From NCBI GenBank assembly GCA_903813345.2, contig CAIIXF020000012.1:14430932-14494931 (forward strand): a DNA stretch of 64,000 nt. The letters run 5' to 3'. Below, one piece after another: positions 1 to 10,171 of this stretch; the first letter of the stretch is position 1, and every line of letters begins with the position of its first letter. The translations under genes were made by a program, and so were the position numbers. The notes beneath the pieces are model-generated. The model was not told where the DNA came from, did no database searches, and worked only from the letters and a program-made list of their open reading frames with translations. This DNA is from Owenia fusiformis (Eukaryota > Annelida > Polychaeta > Sabellida > Oweniidae).

Positions 1-894
1 CAGCTTTCAATAGCAGGGGGCGAGTGTCAGAAATCGCCGTTTGTTTTCGATAATTCGCCGTTTGTTAGAAGTCAAATATTGTCTAAGTTTTGGGGAAAAT
101 TAAAAGTCTTGTATAGACTATATTTTACTTCATTCAGCGATCTTGTTTGCACTTCCTTTTCTAGGATTTGTACCTCAATTTCGAACTGCAATGGGACTCA
201 TTATAATCGTAAAGATCACGTGATATCATTATAGTAGTAAACAACAGAGTAATTTTCTACCAGTTTGGGCTATGCATTTTAGGTCACTATTTGACCACTA
301 TAATGTGCATAATAATTCAAATTCCAACCTTTGGTATAATCAGAGTTGGTTATTAAATTCATAAATTATGAATGTAGTTTCGCACAGGTGTCAACGGAAA
401 CAAACAGTGAACCTAGCTTTCCCGAACCCGAGTTTCCAGAATTCGCCTCGCATCATATATTGGATCCCTCCCTTATCATCCTGGTGTCTAGTTAATAATA
501 CCCTTGAAATTACAATGCGAAGTTACTTAAGCATGATAAAAAGTGTATGTTTGGATGGGGGAGGTATGTGTTGATACTGAGAACGTGTGAGAACAAGTCT
601 CCATAATTCACAGTTGAGTTTTTGAAAAGACCCAATTAAAAGCCATCTCCATAAGGCGTCTTCTATAGAGGAGCTAGGTCCTGGGGGTATAAGACACTAC
701 ACAATACTCTCCTGATCATGCGATATATAACGAGTTGTTCAATCGACACTGTGATTCACTCACTTTTCAAAGTAGAGGATACATTACAATATCAAATGAT
801 GTAAAGCAAATTTAATTCACTCCAGTTGTTGCATTTCAACTTTGATATGGGATGTACAAAGTCTCTGTAACTCTGCGTGTAATATTGCCCCGGG

Positions 895-1070
895 TATTGT
901 GATATCATGTTACCATAGCAACCATAACTCTTCCCGAATTACATAATTTTTGTCGAAACTTTGCAATTGTAGTTGCAATACATGAAGGTACATTATGTAA
1001 AATTTTGAAGACAATTGGTGCATATTTAACAAAATACCAGCACCAGTCCTGTTACTTTTGGAACACCTTG
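895..1070 (-). mobile_element. Tc1/mariner-type MITE, one end
   Basis: Read on the minus strand, the segment starts next to a TA dinucleotide (1071-1072) with CAAGGTGTTCCAAAAGTAAC. This is nearly the same terminus as at 12048-12075. Inside it lies a 'gttaccatagcaaccataac' block that also occurs near 58.91 kb in the 58006-59077 element, so these are related non-autonomous elements. The opposite terminus was not found, so this copy is probably partial. Confidence 0.5.
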
Positions 1071-2319
1071 TATGTCACCATTTCTGGCAATGTCTGGAGG
1101 TGGTAAAAAACTAAAATGATATACACATCATCACAAGTGAATCATCTATTAATACATCACTCTCATTTTAATAATGACATTACACAATTCTAGATTTTGA
1201 ATTATATCAAAAGTGTACAGGTGTATTTGGATTTGTGGAATGCAACCTGTGTATATGGTGTACGGGTAATAAGTTATCTTATAAAAGGTAAAATGCATTC
1301 TATATATATAAGTTGCCCTAGTCATTCCACAGTTCCAGGTGTTATTTTGTAGAGCCCATGTCTTGCCACATCACACGTTGAAATGACTTTGACAAACCTG
1401 CAAAAAGCAAGATCTTGGACATCTTTCTTTCGGTCCATGGACTCTAAAATAACAATAGTGACAAAGGAATTTTCAGATAAGCCTTGGTTAAGCTGTTTCC
1501 TCCTGTTGATCCTCCAATCGTTTTGATGATTTAATGATAAAACATATAAACCTACATACGTTTTCACTTGTTGAGGACCTGTCAACATTCCCGTTTACTT
1601 ATTAATGTAGGGTCTAGCAGGGGTCGATTAAAATTTAAAAATGTTTAATTTTGATATTTTGAAGTTTACAAATGATGATCTTCGAATGAATTGGTTGTTT
1701 GAGAGGTAATTAGCATAATAAATCTATTTTATTTGTTTAATTGAAAATGAGACCATCTGCTCGTCTATATTTTTGTTCAATTTTTAAAAAATAAATGACA
1801 CAATTATTTCACCTTGATTGTACATCTATGTTGTTCTTCAGGATTTGACAATTTAAAGAACTATTTATTGAATGTGTAATCCATGTTTTTTAATCATCTT
1901 TATCACTGGTGTTCTCCAGGGTTGCACTTTTTTTCACGCCTATTTTGATTCATGATCTTGTTATATTTTGATTCATGATCTTATAGGTAATAGAATTTGA
2001 GTGTATGAGCGAACATAAATATAAAGGCTTGTTGAAATGGGTGATGGTGATGTGTTGGGTACATTGTATCCCGTGCACCCTTCTACCACAAAACAGTGGA
2101 ATTAATTAGTTTTTGATTTTTTATTATCTCAAACAGAGAAGTGTCAAGAAATTATCAATAAGTACCTCTCCGAAAACAATGGAATAAAATCAATTCTGAA
2201 TTTTATTCTATTGCTCCTTACACTAATAGTATTGGTAAAAGAATCTAACAAGTATCATCATAAATAAGTTATAAATCCAATGTATGTAATTTCGAATTTT
2301 CAATAAAATTGACTTAACT

Positions 2320-2383
2320 TGAGGATATCATGAGGATCTTTTTCTGAATTTTATTGCATGAAAAGATTATTCAACAAGGGGTC
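2320..2383 (+). repeat. Dispersed repeat, left part interrupted by a LINE
   Basis: The block containing 'attgcatgaaaagattatt' and 'caacaaggggtct' is repeated almost exactly at about 42265-42306. In the other copy it continues into different sequence, whereas here it stops where LINE coding sequence begins. The remainder of the repeat resumes at 4281. This copy was therefore the insertion target of the LINE. Confidence 0.65.
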
Positions 2384-4280
2384 TTGATATAATCTGTACG
2401 TGTCCCTCGTATGCGGACGATACGGTAATTATTGGTTATCACAAGAAGTCTGTACAGGATGTGTTGAACTTAATGTACGATTATAGTTTGAAATGGCGTT
2501 TTAACTTCCACCCTGACAAGTGCAAAGTGATTGTGTTTAGCAACAGGAGGGTACATGATCTTAAAATGGACCTTTTCTTTGGTGATAAAAAGCTTCAAAC
2601 TGTCAACTCCACCCAACACGTTGGCCTCCCTCTTTCTAACTATAACAGCAACAAGGAGCTGATTGATACAGCCTTATCCAAAGGCAGGCGCGCTATGAAT
2701 GCGTACGTAGGTACTACAACGCACATGAAAAATGCTACAAATCCACTTACAGCCTCTAAATTGTATTGGTCCGTAAGCATTCCGTCGATAACGTATGGCA
2801 TGGAATTGGTGCCTCTTAGTGAGGCAGACTATAGAGCCTTAGACCAGGGCCATCGTAGCATATGTAAAAAGATACAAGGGTTACCAGCTCACACACCTGA
2901 CGCAGCTGTTCTACCCCAGCTAGGATGGCAGACGATAACTTCAACAATTATAATCGCCAAATTGATGTTTTTGTGGCAGTTATTGTTTCTAATATCTGGG
3001 TCTGTGTATCGCAGCATTGCTATCAAGAGAATTACAATGTACAGACATGGTGTTAAACTTAACAGACTGTCACCGTTGCGAGACATAATGGAGCTTGTGA
3101 ATCGATATGGAATGACAGACATGATATATCAAGTACTGGACAATGGTGCAAAACTGCAAATCCATCAAAATTGACATGGAAACGCCATGTGCAGAATGTG
3201 ATTAGGAATTGCGATTTGGATGGTTGGAGACACGAAGTTAACACATATAAAGAACTAACACTCTATAAGGAAGTTATCCAATGTGTGAAACCCTGTATAT
3301 GGTGGACAATAGCTAGGAGTGATTCAAGGTTCATTAAAAGATGTAACTTAATGGTACGCTTAATGGTCGGACAAGGCCGCTTAAGAATTAACACAGGCGA
3401 ATGGGAGAGAATACCGTTGAGAGATAGGTTTTGTGAGAGCTGCTATGAAGAAATTGAAACGTTTGAACACTTTGTCTTAAAATGTAGACTGCACAATAGG
3501 GGCACATTAAATACAATTCTAGATGGAGTACCAAACATTAGTGCAATGTCAAATTCAATGAAACTGCGAGCTCTCTTCGGGGGAGACAACTGTATTAACG
3601 ATTCGAAAGTGGAACGTGTGAGCACTATTATACAGAACATGTACCTCGCCCGGATTGGAGTAAATTAGATTTACTTGGGATAGCTATGGCCTAGTATAAG
3701 TTAATAGGCATATATAAACAGGCCGCCCCCCCCCCCCCTCTACGATGAGTGTGTGATGGGCACCGTGTGTGACCAACGGAACGTCAGTTATCATAGAATA
3801 CAGGTGTATTTTCATAAGGAAAATTTTTATTTTGTCAAATCATGTATAGCTCAATGAATTGCATACAATATTTTAACACGTAGCAAGAATGACCACCTGG
3901 TCATGCAACATCGACCTTGGGGAAGATGTATGCGGTTCCAAGTATTTCATAGCTTATATTCATATTTGTGTATTATACCTACTCTTCTCAGATCTTACTT
4001 ATAATGTTATTGGTGTTTATTAGAGTTCTATTTTGTCTATTGTTTATATTTTGATACTAATAATACTGTTATATAATTATTTTATTCCATAATACTACTT
4101 TTTTCCCAGGGAAATATGAAGGAATAAAAATCGTATTGAATCGTATTACATGAAAAAATCGTATTGTCCCCGGGAAAAAATCGTATTGGAGCATATTAAC
4201 CTATTTTCGGTTTCCCGGTTATTTTTTTCCGGTTATTTGCATTATCCAAATGTAGCATTTTAGAGGGGTGTATAGTTATT
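2384..4280 (+). mobile_element. 5'-truncated LINE (non-LTR retrotransposon)
   Basis: This is the 3' half of a non-LTR retrotransposon: the reverse transcriptase from the YADD catalytic box onward, a C-terminal Cys/His knuckle, and a 3' tail of about 600 bp that contains a run of about 14 C. The borders are inferred from the dispersed repeat that stops at 2383 and restarts at 4281. 5' truncation is the usual outcome of target-primed reverse transcription. Confidence 0.7.
2386..3668 (+). pseudogene. LINE reverse transcriptase C-terminal half, frameshifted
   Basis: The reading frame enters at the truncation point and shows the polymerase catalytic box Tyr-Ala-Asp-Asp at 2410-2421. The RT thumb region follows (for example 'KCKVIVFSNRR' and 'QHVGLPLSNYNSNKELI'). 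Frame 1 stops at 3172-3174. The sequence then continues one frame over from about 3171 to a stop at 3666-3668, where it shows a C-terminal Cys-X2-Cys...His-X4-Cys knuckle (CESCYEEIETFEHFVLKC) typical of LINE ORF2 ends. The 5' half with endonuclease and palm is missing. Truncation plus one frameshift makes this a dead copy. The clade cannot be fixed by eye. Confidence 0.75.
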
Positions 4281-4412
4281 GTAGCATGAGTTTTCCCTAT
4301 GGGAAAATAACATGGAAAATGTGGTTTTTAACTTTATCGCATTTCAATACCCATCCCATTTTCAGAAGTTAATAATATAGTGTAGAAGAAATTTTTGATA
4401 TATTGAAAAAAA
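4281..4412 (+). repeat. Dispersed repeat, right part after the LINE
   Basis: The block with 'gagttttccctatgggaaaa', 'atgtggtttttaac' and 'gtgtagaagaaa' matches 42394-42525 with scattered substitutions. Together with 2320-2383 it defines the pre-insertion locus of the LINE. Confidence 0.65.
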
Positions 4413-4477
4413 ATTCTTGTGTACACTTGGATGTTCTCTTTTTCATGTTGGGATCTGTTACAGTTTTTTGATCATTT

Positions 4478-4483
4478 CACTTT
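4478..4483 (+). repeat. 6-bp target-site duplication (left), CACTTT
   Basis: CACTTT directly precedes the first base of the left arm (ACTACATAGG...). It is repeated immediately after the last base of the right arm at 28751-28756. A 6-bp duplication is the length made by Polinton/Maverick integration. Confidence 0.8.
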
Positions 4484-4870
4484 ACTACATAGGTACCCGT
4501 ATAGATATCTCGAGTGTTATTGACTTTTCGGCTTATCTCTACTAATCCACTCGAGTTAAGCCTTTAAGTCAACAAACCGACCCTTCGCTAACCCTAAGGC
4601 CCGATAAGAGGCTTCCTAGCCCCCGAAAATCGACCCTATTTCCCTCCCCCACCACGCCCCTACCCAGGGTATAGTTAGGGGTGAAGTCTTCTAGGCCTAA
4701 CCTAACCCCCCTAAACACTTTGGCGCGGGTCCCATCTCTCTAGCTCTTCCCGTTCGGGAGATAGAAATCGGGCTGTCGGAGCCGCTTTCTTTGATCTCGC
4801 CGACACCCCCCTCCCTCGCATATTCAGGCAATTTCAGTTATACCCTTACTATACTCCTCCAGTCTTAACC
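4484..4870. repeat. GC-rich terminal segment of the left arm
   Basis: The outer ~390 bp is much richer in G+C than the AT-rich interior and carries runs such as CTAACCCTAA and CCTAACCTAACCCCCCTAAA. The same segment lies in reverse at 28364-28750. No gene is seen. Such tips may hold terminal recognition or replication signals, but this is inference. Confidence 0.5.
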
Positions 4871-5385
4871 CTAATCGCTATAACGGATAAAATTGGTTTT
4901 TACCGAACCTAACATTATAATAAAAAGTAGTAGACTGATTTCACGTCAAAATTCTCTTGATACCACACAATAATTGTAAAATAAAACTCCCCTAATAAAT
5001 GATGTCTTTCATTTGTCGAAATGTAGCCACATCCCCACATTCTAACTTCTGTGAAGTTTTACGTTTTAAATCATATTGTCTGTGCCTGCATGTATTCTTA
5101 GCTCAAAATAGTGGCTGAATTTTACGAACTGTACATTCGATATGTACATTAAATCAAAACTTGTAATCATAATAGCATAGTAGTCTACTAACATTTTCAT
5201 TCAATAATGACATAACAATAATATGTTTTTAATACATAAACAACTATATTCTGATATATTTTGTTTTTGTTTTCAATATTCTTGATGATTAAGTTAACTA
5301 TCTTATCTAGCATAACTATAAACAAATATTTTACACTACATAGTCTCTTTGAAAGGTGCAACTTTGAAAAGTATCAGAATGTGAT

Positions 5386-5846
5386 CTATGGATTCTGATC
5401 TGCATATCCGAAACATAACGCTTGACCAAACCATATATCTTCTACACTTCTGCCCTTGCACCATTGAACAGAAAAGTATATGGTGTATTGTCCACACACT
5501 GATGAATCCCAACTTTGAAGTCTTACTGAAGTCGATATAATGTTCCTTTTTAAGCTCTTTGCAAATGTTTCGAAATCTGATTTGTAACAGTAATAAGACG
5601 GTGCGTGGCCGTAGGAATCTACAAAATACACGTTTCTTCTGCTATCTCGCTATCTCTGGGTACTATAAAGAGGCACCAATGTTGACCCTCTTGAGATGTT
5701 TTGTCTGTATTACTAACTAATATCTCACACTTTGGAGCATTGTGTAGGACTAAGCTACGTAACGCATCGCTACCAAACACTCCGCAATGTTTATTTTTGG
5801 TTAAGTTATTGCTTTTCAAAATACAATTAATCTCCTCCGTGTTCAT
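5386..5846 (-). pseudogene. Adenain-like (C5) cysteine protease remnant, copy A, left arm
   Basis: Two overlapping minus-strand frames cover the protein. The N-terminal frame (5846 down to 5619) begins MNTEEINCILKSN and carries the 'VSNTD' and 'GQHWCLF' signature with the catalytic His. The C-terminal frame (5631 down to 5386) carries 'YFVDSYG' with the acidic residue and 'SSVCGQYTIYF' with the catalytic Cys. These motifs and their order match the protease of Polintons, which processes capsid proteins and is homologous to the adenovirus endopeptidase (peptidase family C5). A single frame change near 5625 splits the gene, so it is broken. All three catalytic positions survive. Its identical partner is at 27388-27848. 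Confidence 0.72.
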
Positions 5847-5854
5847 TTCGTCGT

Positions 5855-6238
5855 TAAATCAGTTGAATATAACCTTTCTGGACTTGTCTATTTCGAAGAC
5901 TGTGGGGAAGACACGAACTGAAATGTTATCTTCGATATTGAGTTTACATGGTTAAGACTTACAAAGTTCAAGCAGTCAACTTATACCAATACTGCGTTGA
6001 TTAAATGTAGTTTCCCGTCCATAATGACCATTATAATAAACCCATTTTCTCAAAACGCAAAGAACCATATTCTAATAGTGTTTTGTATTTTTATCGACTT
6101 TTTCATGTTTAGAATAATCTTCACTAATTCAACTATTAATAACAAATTTAATCCGCACATTCTCTTCGGAAGCTGTCAGAAGGTGATCTTTGCCTTTTTA
6201 TCTGCATATTTGAACAGAAAGTTTAACCAAGCCATCGT
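5855..6238. other. Arm sequence between the two protease remnants
   Basis: No intact gene. In the right arm the corresponding stretch is where the LTR retrotransposon integrated, at the point equivalent to about 6067-6070. Weak similarity to the tail following copy A suggests this may be decayed protease-flanking sequence. Confidence 0.4.
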
Positions 6239-6475
6239 TCACTTGCCAATGGGTATTTGTACTGAAGTCTGATTATATATCTTGTACAGACCTGCCCTTT
6301 CACCATTGTACCGAAAATATATCAGTAATGTCCACATACTGAAGACAAGGCATACTGAAGTTGAGACAACGTTTCTTTGTAATCTCTTCGTAAATGTTTC
6401 GAAATCAGAGTTGTTATAAAACGGTATGTGGCGGTATGAATCTATAAAATAGACGTTGGACATTCCTCGCCTGTT
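6239..6475 (-). pseudogene. Second protease C-terminal remnant, copy B, left arm
   Basis: The C-terminal part of the minus-strand frame (6682 down to 6239) contains 'NVYFIDSYRH' followed by 'SDFETFTKRLQRN'. It aligns with 'YFVDSYGH' and 'SDFETFAKSLKRN' of copy A. The catalytic-Cys region is corrupted here: 'VFSMWTLLIYF' sits where copy A has 'SVCGQYTIYF'. This is a second, more decayed and N-terminally truncated copy of the same C5 protease domain. It is fused in frame to LINE-derived sequence upstream. Partner at 18619-18855. Confidence 0.6.
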
Positions 6476-6493
6476 CTTGTAGATAACATACTG

Positions 6494-7029
6494 TACGTGT
6501 ACATCGAAATTAATGCTATCGTTAAATATTCGGCCCAAATATGTAGAGTGCTTAACGCTTTCAAGGAAAGTTGTCATTAAAAGTGAATTGCATATTGGAT
6601 TTTGAGAAAAAACAATTGTTATCTTGAAAGTGTTAACAATAAGGTGACACCTCTTACAGAATTTAAATAGACAATTTAACATTCTTTCAGCTCAATCTTC
6701 AATATTTGAATATAGAATTAAACCATCAGTCCAAAGTAAAAGATTTATCTTATGACCCTCAATTTAAATTTTACACTCTTTTGCTAAATAGTGTGACAAA
6801 TCGTCAAGGAAGTGGTTGAATAAGTAATTACTTAGCCCTGCATTATGTCGGCATATGTCTCGAAAGTAGGGGCGATACCATCTTTGAGTTTCAGACAAGT
6901 TTTCCATTTTTTATCCATTCTGAAAATGATTATATGAAACTAGTTGAATTAGGTCGTATATCCAGTTTGCATGGTTTACACATTAAACATATTAACATAA
7001 TCGAACGCTTTTCTGAAGTCAATCCTAAT
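6494..7029 (-). pseudogene. LINE reverse transcriptase remnant, left arm
   Basis: On the minus strand a decayed RT palm can be followed across stops. It has IDFRKAFD at the outer end, then a degenerate catalytic region (LLWTDGLILYSN), then 'FCKRCHLIVNTFKITIVFS' and 'STYLGRIFN', the usual block after the RT catalytic site. The last part is open and runs into protease copy B. It is a LINE fragment trapped in the giant element and duplicated with the arm (partner 18065-18600). Confidence 0.65.
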
Positions 7030-9575
7030 TCGTTATACTAGTTTCTTTTACTCGTTCATAGTGAGATAGATGAGTGCGTAAGATAAATAAAGTGTGCTTT
7101 GTCTGATTTAGAGTGCGTCGACAACATTGCCTGTGCAAGCTTAAACATTTATTACTCTATAATTATCAGGATCAAACGTACTAGTATACAACCTTGCTTA
7201 GAAATAGTTTATAACATGCCTATTCCCCATTCATTTGGGTAATCTACACTTAGAAAAACATGATTAAAAGAATGGTGATATAGTCCATGGTATGAAATCT
7301 TTAGGACGTCTAATAAAGGAGCTGGCAGCACACTATAGCGCAGCGATATTTGAACTAACATTAACATACCTACATATGTTCCCTAATAATTTTTATTATA
7401 ACCGTTTAATATACTTCCAGCTTTCAGGCTGAATTATGCCTGCCATTAACAGAGGTAAAATGAAATCCCAATTTTTCCCAATTTGGAGTACACAATGCAA
7501 CAGAAAATAATACAAAATGATTTTAAATATATGATTTAGGTTTCTAAGCTATAAATATGAGGTTATTTTTCTTATCAATACCAAGAAATTATGTAATCAG
7601 TGTATCGACGTTTTGTATTGTTTCTCAGGTATTAATAAGATAAATGTTACAAATGAATCATTTTTATATTAGAATGACAAATGCTTATTAAATTATGCTA
7701 GTTTTTCACAAAATGGGTCTCAGTACGCTTTGAGATATGGACTTTATTCAGCGGTGAACATTATCAATAAAGAAAGGCATATTGCTCTTCCTTGCATAAT
7801 TGGGACTACAGCTAAATTATATTTCTCGTAGTTAGATATAGCTCAGTTGCTTATAAAACAACCATCAAGACTTGGTAGAATTCATGAATAATTGAGAAAA
7901 ATCGTTATCATTATCTTCCTAAAATCTGATTGTATCCAGCGGTAAGGTCAAAGAAGAAACAACCACCAGAAAACTTGATGATAGCCACAAGTAATGTCGC
8001 GGAAGAATTGTAAGGCGTTCGATTGCATATGTCTCTAATTGATTATTACACATTAGTTAAACATTTTATGTATATATAGATATACAGTTTACACTTATCA
8101 ATCTTTATCTTGATTAGTCCGAAAGAAAAATATTTTTACTATATGGCATAACAATCACTACAAAATGACCATATAAATTACAATTAGATTTGCCATAAAG
8201 TGCAAGGGTTAAGATATGTGGCCACACCTACTAATTCATGTATGCTTTTCGTGGGGTAGGACACCACTGAGTCATCTAATCTTAGGTAAAATATACCATA
8301 AGTTTCAAAAAATCCAATTACAGTATTGGTTAGACCCTATAAATGATTTCCAATAATGAAATTGTAACAGCTACACACACTTTTTATTTGAACCTTTGGC
8401 AGCAAAATGGAAGACAAAACAAAGAAAAACGAATGAATCGTTTTTTAATAATGGGATTTTTTCATAAAGGAACAAGATGTCATCCTCCAACTTAAGCATA
8501 TGATCAACATGTATAAAAGTATAATATAACATGACTAATTAAAACCATAATATGCATGTACCTCAAATTAAAAGGTAAATTTCTGAAAAATACAAGAAAA
8601 TCTGAGAAAATGTCAAATATTTCTTTTTAATTTATTTTACTTCATAGAAATATCTGAGAAAGATAACTTGCCATGCATAGGATGTCCCCTACCTCCCCCT
8701 ATAATATGCATAATGAATAAAAAATATGTGATTTTTAATAAAGCTAAAATAAGTTATTCTTTGTGGTAAAAGTGCGAAAATAGGTGGCGCCACTATATTG
8801 AACTTCAAATCTTGACCTTATTTTCAGCCCGATCAACCTCGAATAAATTTTGCTCATTCCAATGTATGTTTGCCATAAAATATTGTTGGTATTTTGCTTA
8901 TATTTTACCATTAACCTACATTTAAATAGATATTTATACCCCTACCCCCATATTTGAAAATGAATAGATGGCGCCACTTTAATTGCTAATAGCGAATTCG
9001 TTTACCACTCATTTTTACTCCTCCCAAAATAAATTTACTATAGAGAGTGTCTGGAACAAAATGATACCAACAAAACTTTTTCCCCAGGCGAGTAACGAAA
9101 TCGGAGCTGGGGACGGGATCATATTGTGCATCTTATGATTTGTGGCATATATTTTATTCTATATGACGAATAATATACAAGTAATAGACTGATGCAATTG
9201 GGAGAAGTATTGGCCATCTCAGGTTTTGCATTTTCAACATGAGGTAATTCATGACCATAATGGTTTGTTTTGTTCAGCCTACATTCAACTGCATTGCATG
9301 TTAAACAAGCTAAAATAGCTTCAGAATGTTTGACGTCATGTCGGTCCCGGGGTACCTACACGTCCTTCACGGAAATAAAGATATATCAAAATATATTACA
9401 TGTTTTGTTTTCAAATCTTCAGAGTTGATAGATAATTGAATGATGTATCACTGGTCAGAAAATCGAAGGGATTGGTCCATAAAAAGCATCTGTGTAAAAA
9501 AGCGTCCATTACTTATTGATCACCCCTCGTACATCTGTTTTAAACTAACCTTTGTTGTATGGAAAATATCAATAT
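7030..9575. other. Left arm interior, no gene recognised
   Basis: AT-rich, closed in all frames, and mirrored in the right arm at 15519-18064. The mirror copy contains one short phrase near 17.1 kb (ATLLVAIIKFSGGCFFFDLT) without stops, but I cannot name it. No other signal. Confidence 0.5.
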
Positions 9576-10171
9576 TTAAGTAACTTTCTATGATTTCATC
9601 TAAAAATTAAAACCCTTGGAAATACAAGATATGGTTTAAGTGCCATAAATAAAAATTTATTTTAAAAATATTGTGGATCAAAATGAAAAAAATCAAAAAT
9701 AAAGAATAAAAACATATTCCACCCGTGGGATTTGAACCCAGATCTTTTGGAGTAAAAATCTCAATGAGTCCAAAGCTCTAACCACTACACCAAAGTGCCA
9801 AAGCTTTCTGAAGGGTGAAATTCTTTATGTATATAATCATGGACGAAAAAGGTCTTATTTACATGCTTAAATTTCTTAAAAATGATCAGCATTACTACTA
9901 ATAATAACATTTTGCATGTCTGAGTAAGTATTTTGATCTACATTTAGGATAAATGTTGTTTTATTCAGTTTTCATTTTGGGTATGACTTCCTGTCAAAAC
10001 AGTGTTAAAAATGCAGGGCTCAACAAAAATTTTCAATTAGAAAATGATATATATCCTTTGATCAGCTGTTTTTGGCACCTGAACTCATCCTACTAGAAAG
10101 GTAAGAGCATTGTCTTGAGACATATGGCTCGAAATCTCAAATTTCTCCTTCTAAGTCTTAGAAAGACACTT
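9576..10171. mobile_element. 596-bp insertion private to the left arm
   Basis: The right arm reads straight through '...tcaatat' into 'taatagactg' (at about 15519 in reverse), while the left arm has 596 extra bases here. The insert begins TTAAGTAACTTTCTA and is followed on the far side by TTAA. The far end read inward is TTAAAGTGTCTTTCTA, an imperfect terminal inverted repeat. The empty site has one T fewer than an exact TTAA duplication predicts. This fits a TTAA-targeting MITE, or less likely a deletion from the right arm. It contains a tRNA-like segment. Confidence 0.65.
9717..9801 (-). repeat. tRNA-like segment (SINE head or tRNA pseudogene)
   Basis: On the minus strand, A-box-like 'tggtgtagtggttagagc' is followed after about 40 nt by a good B box, 'gggttcaaatccca'. 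The two flanks do not pair into a seven-base acceptor stem, so this is not a functional tRNA. It resembles the Pol III promoter head of a tRNA-derived SINE or an old tRNA pseudogene carried in the 596-bp insert. Confidence 0.5.

Larger units (their letters stand above)
1..2383. other. AT-rich non-coding DNA, no gene seen
   Basis: Only short ORFs without recognisable motifs occur here. The stretch holds one Tc1/mariner-like terminus (see 895-1070). Its last ~65 bases belong to a dispersed repeat that recurs near 42.25 kb. Nothing else could be assigned. Confidence 0.6.

Noticed and set aside
9717-9801. Functional tRNA gene
   Set aside because: B and A boxes are present but the acceptor stem does not pair. 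Called a SINE head or pseudogene.
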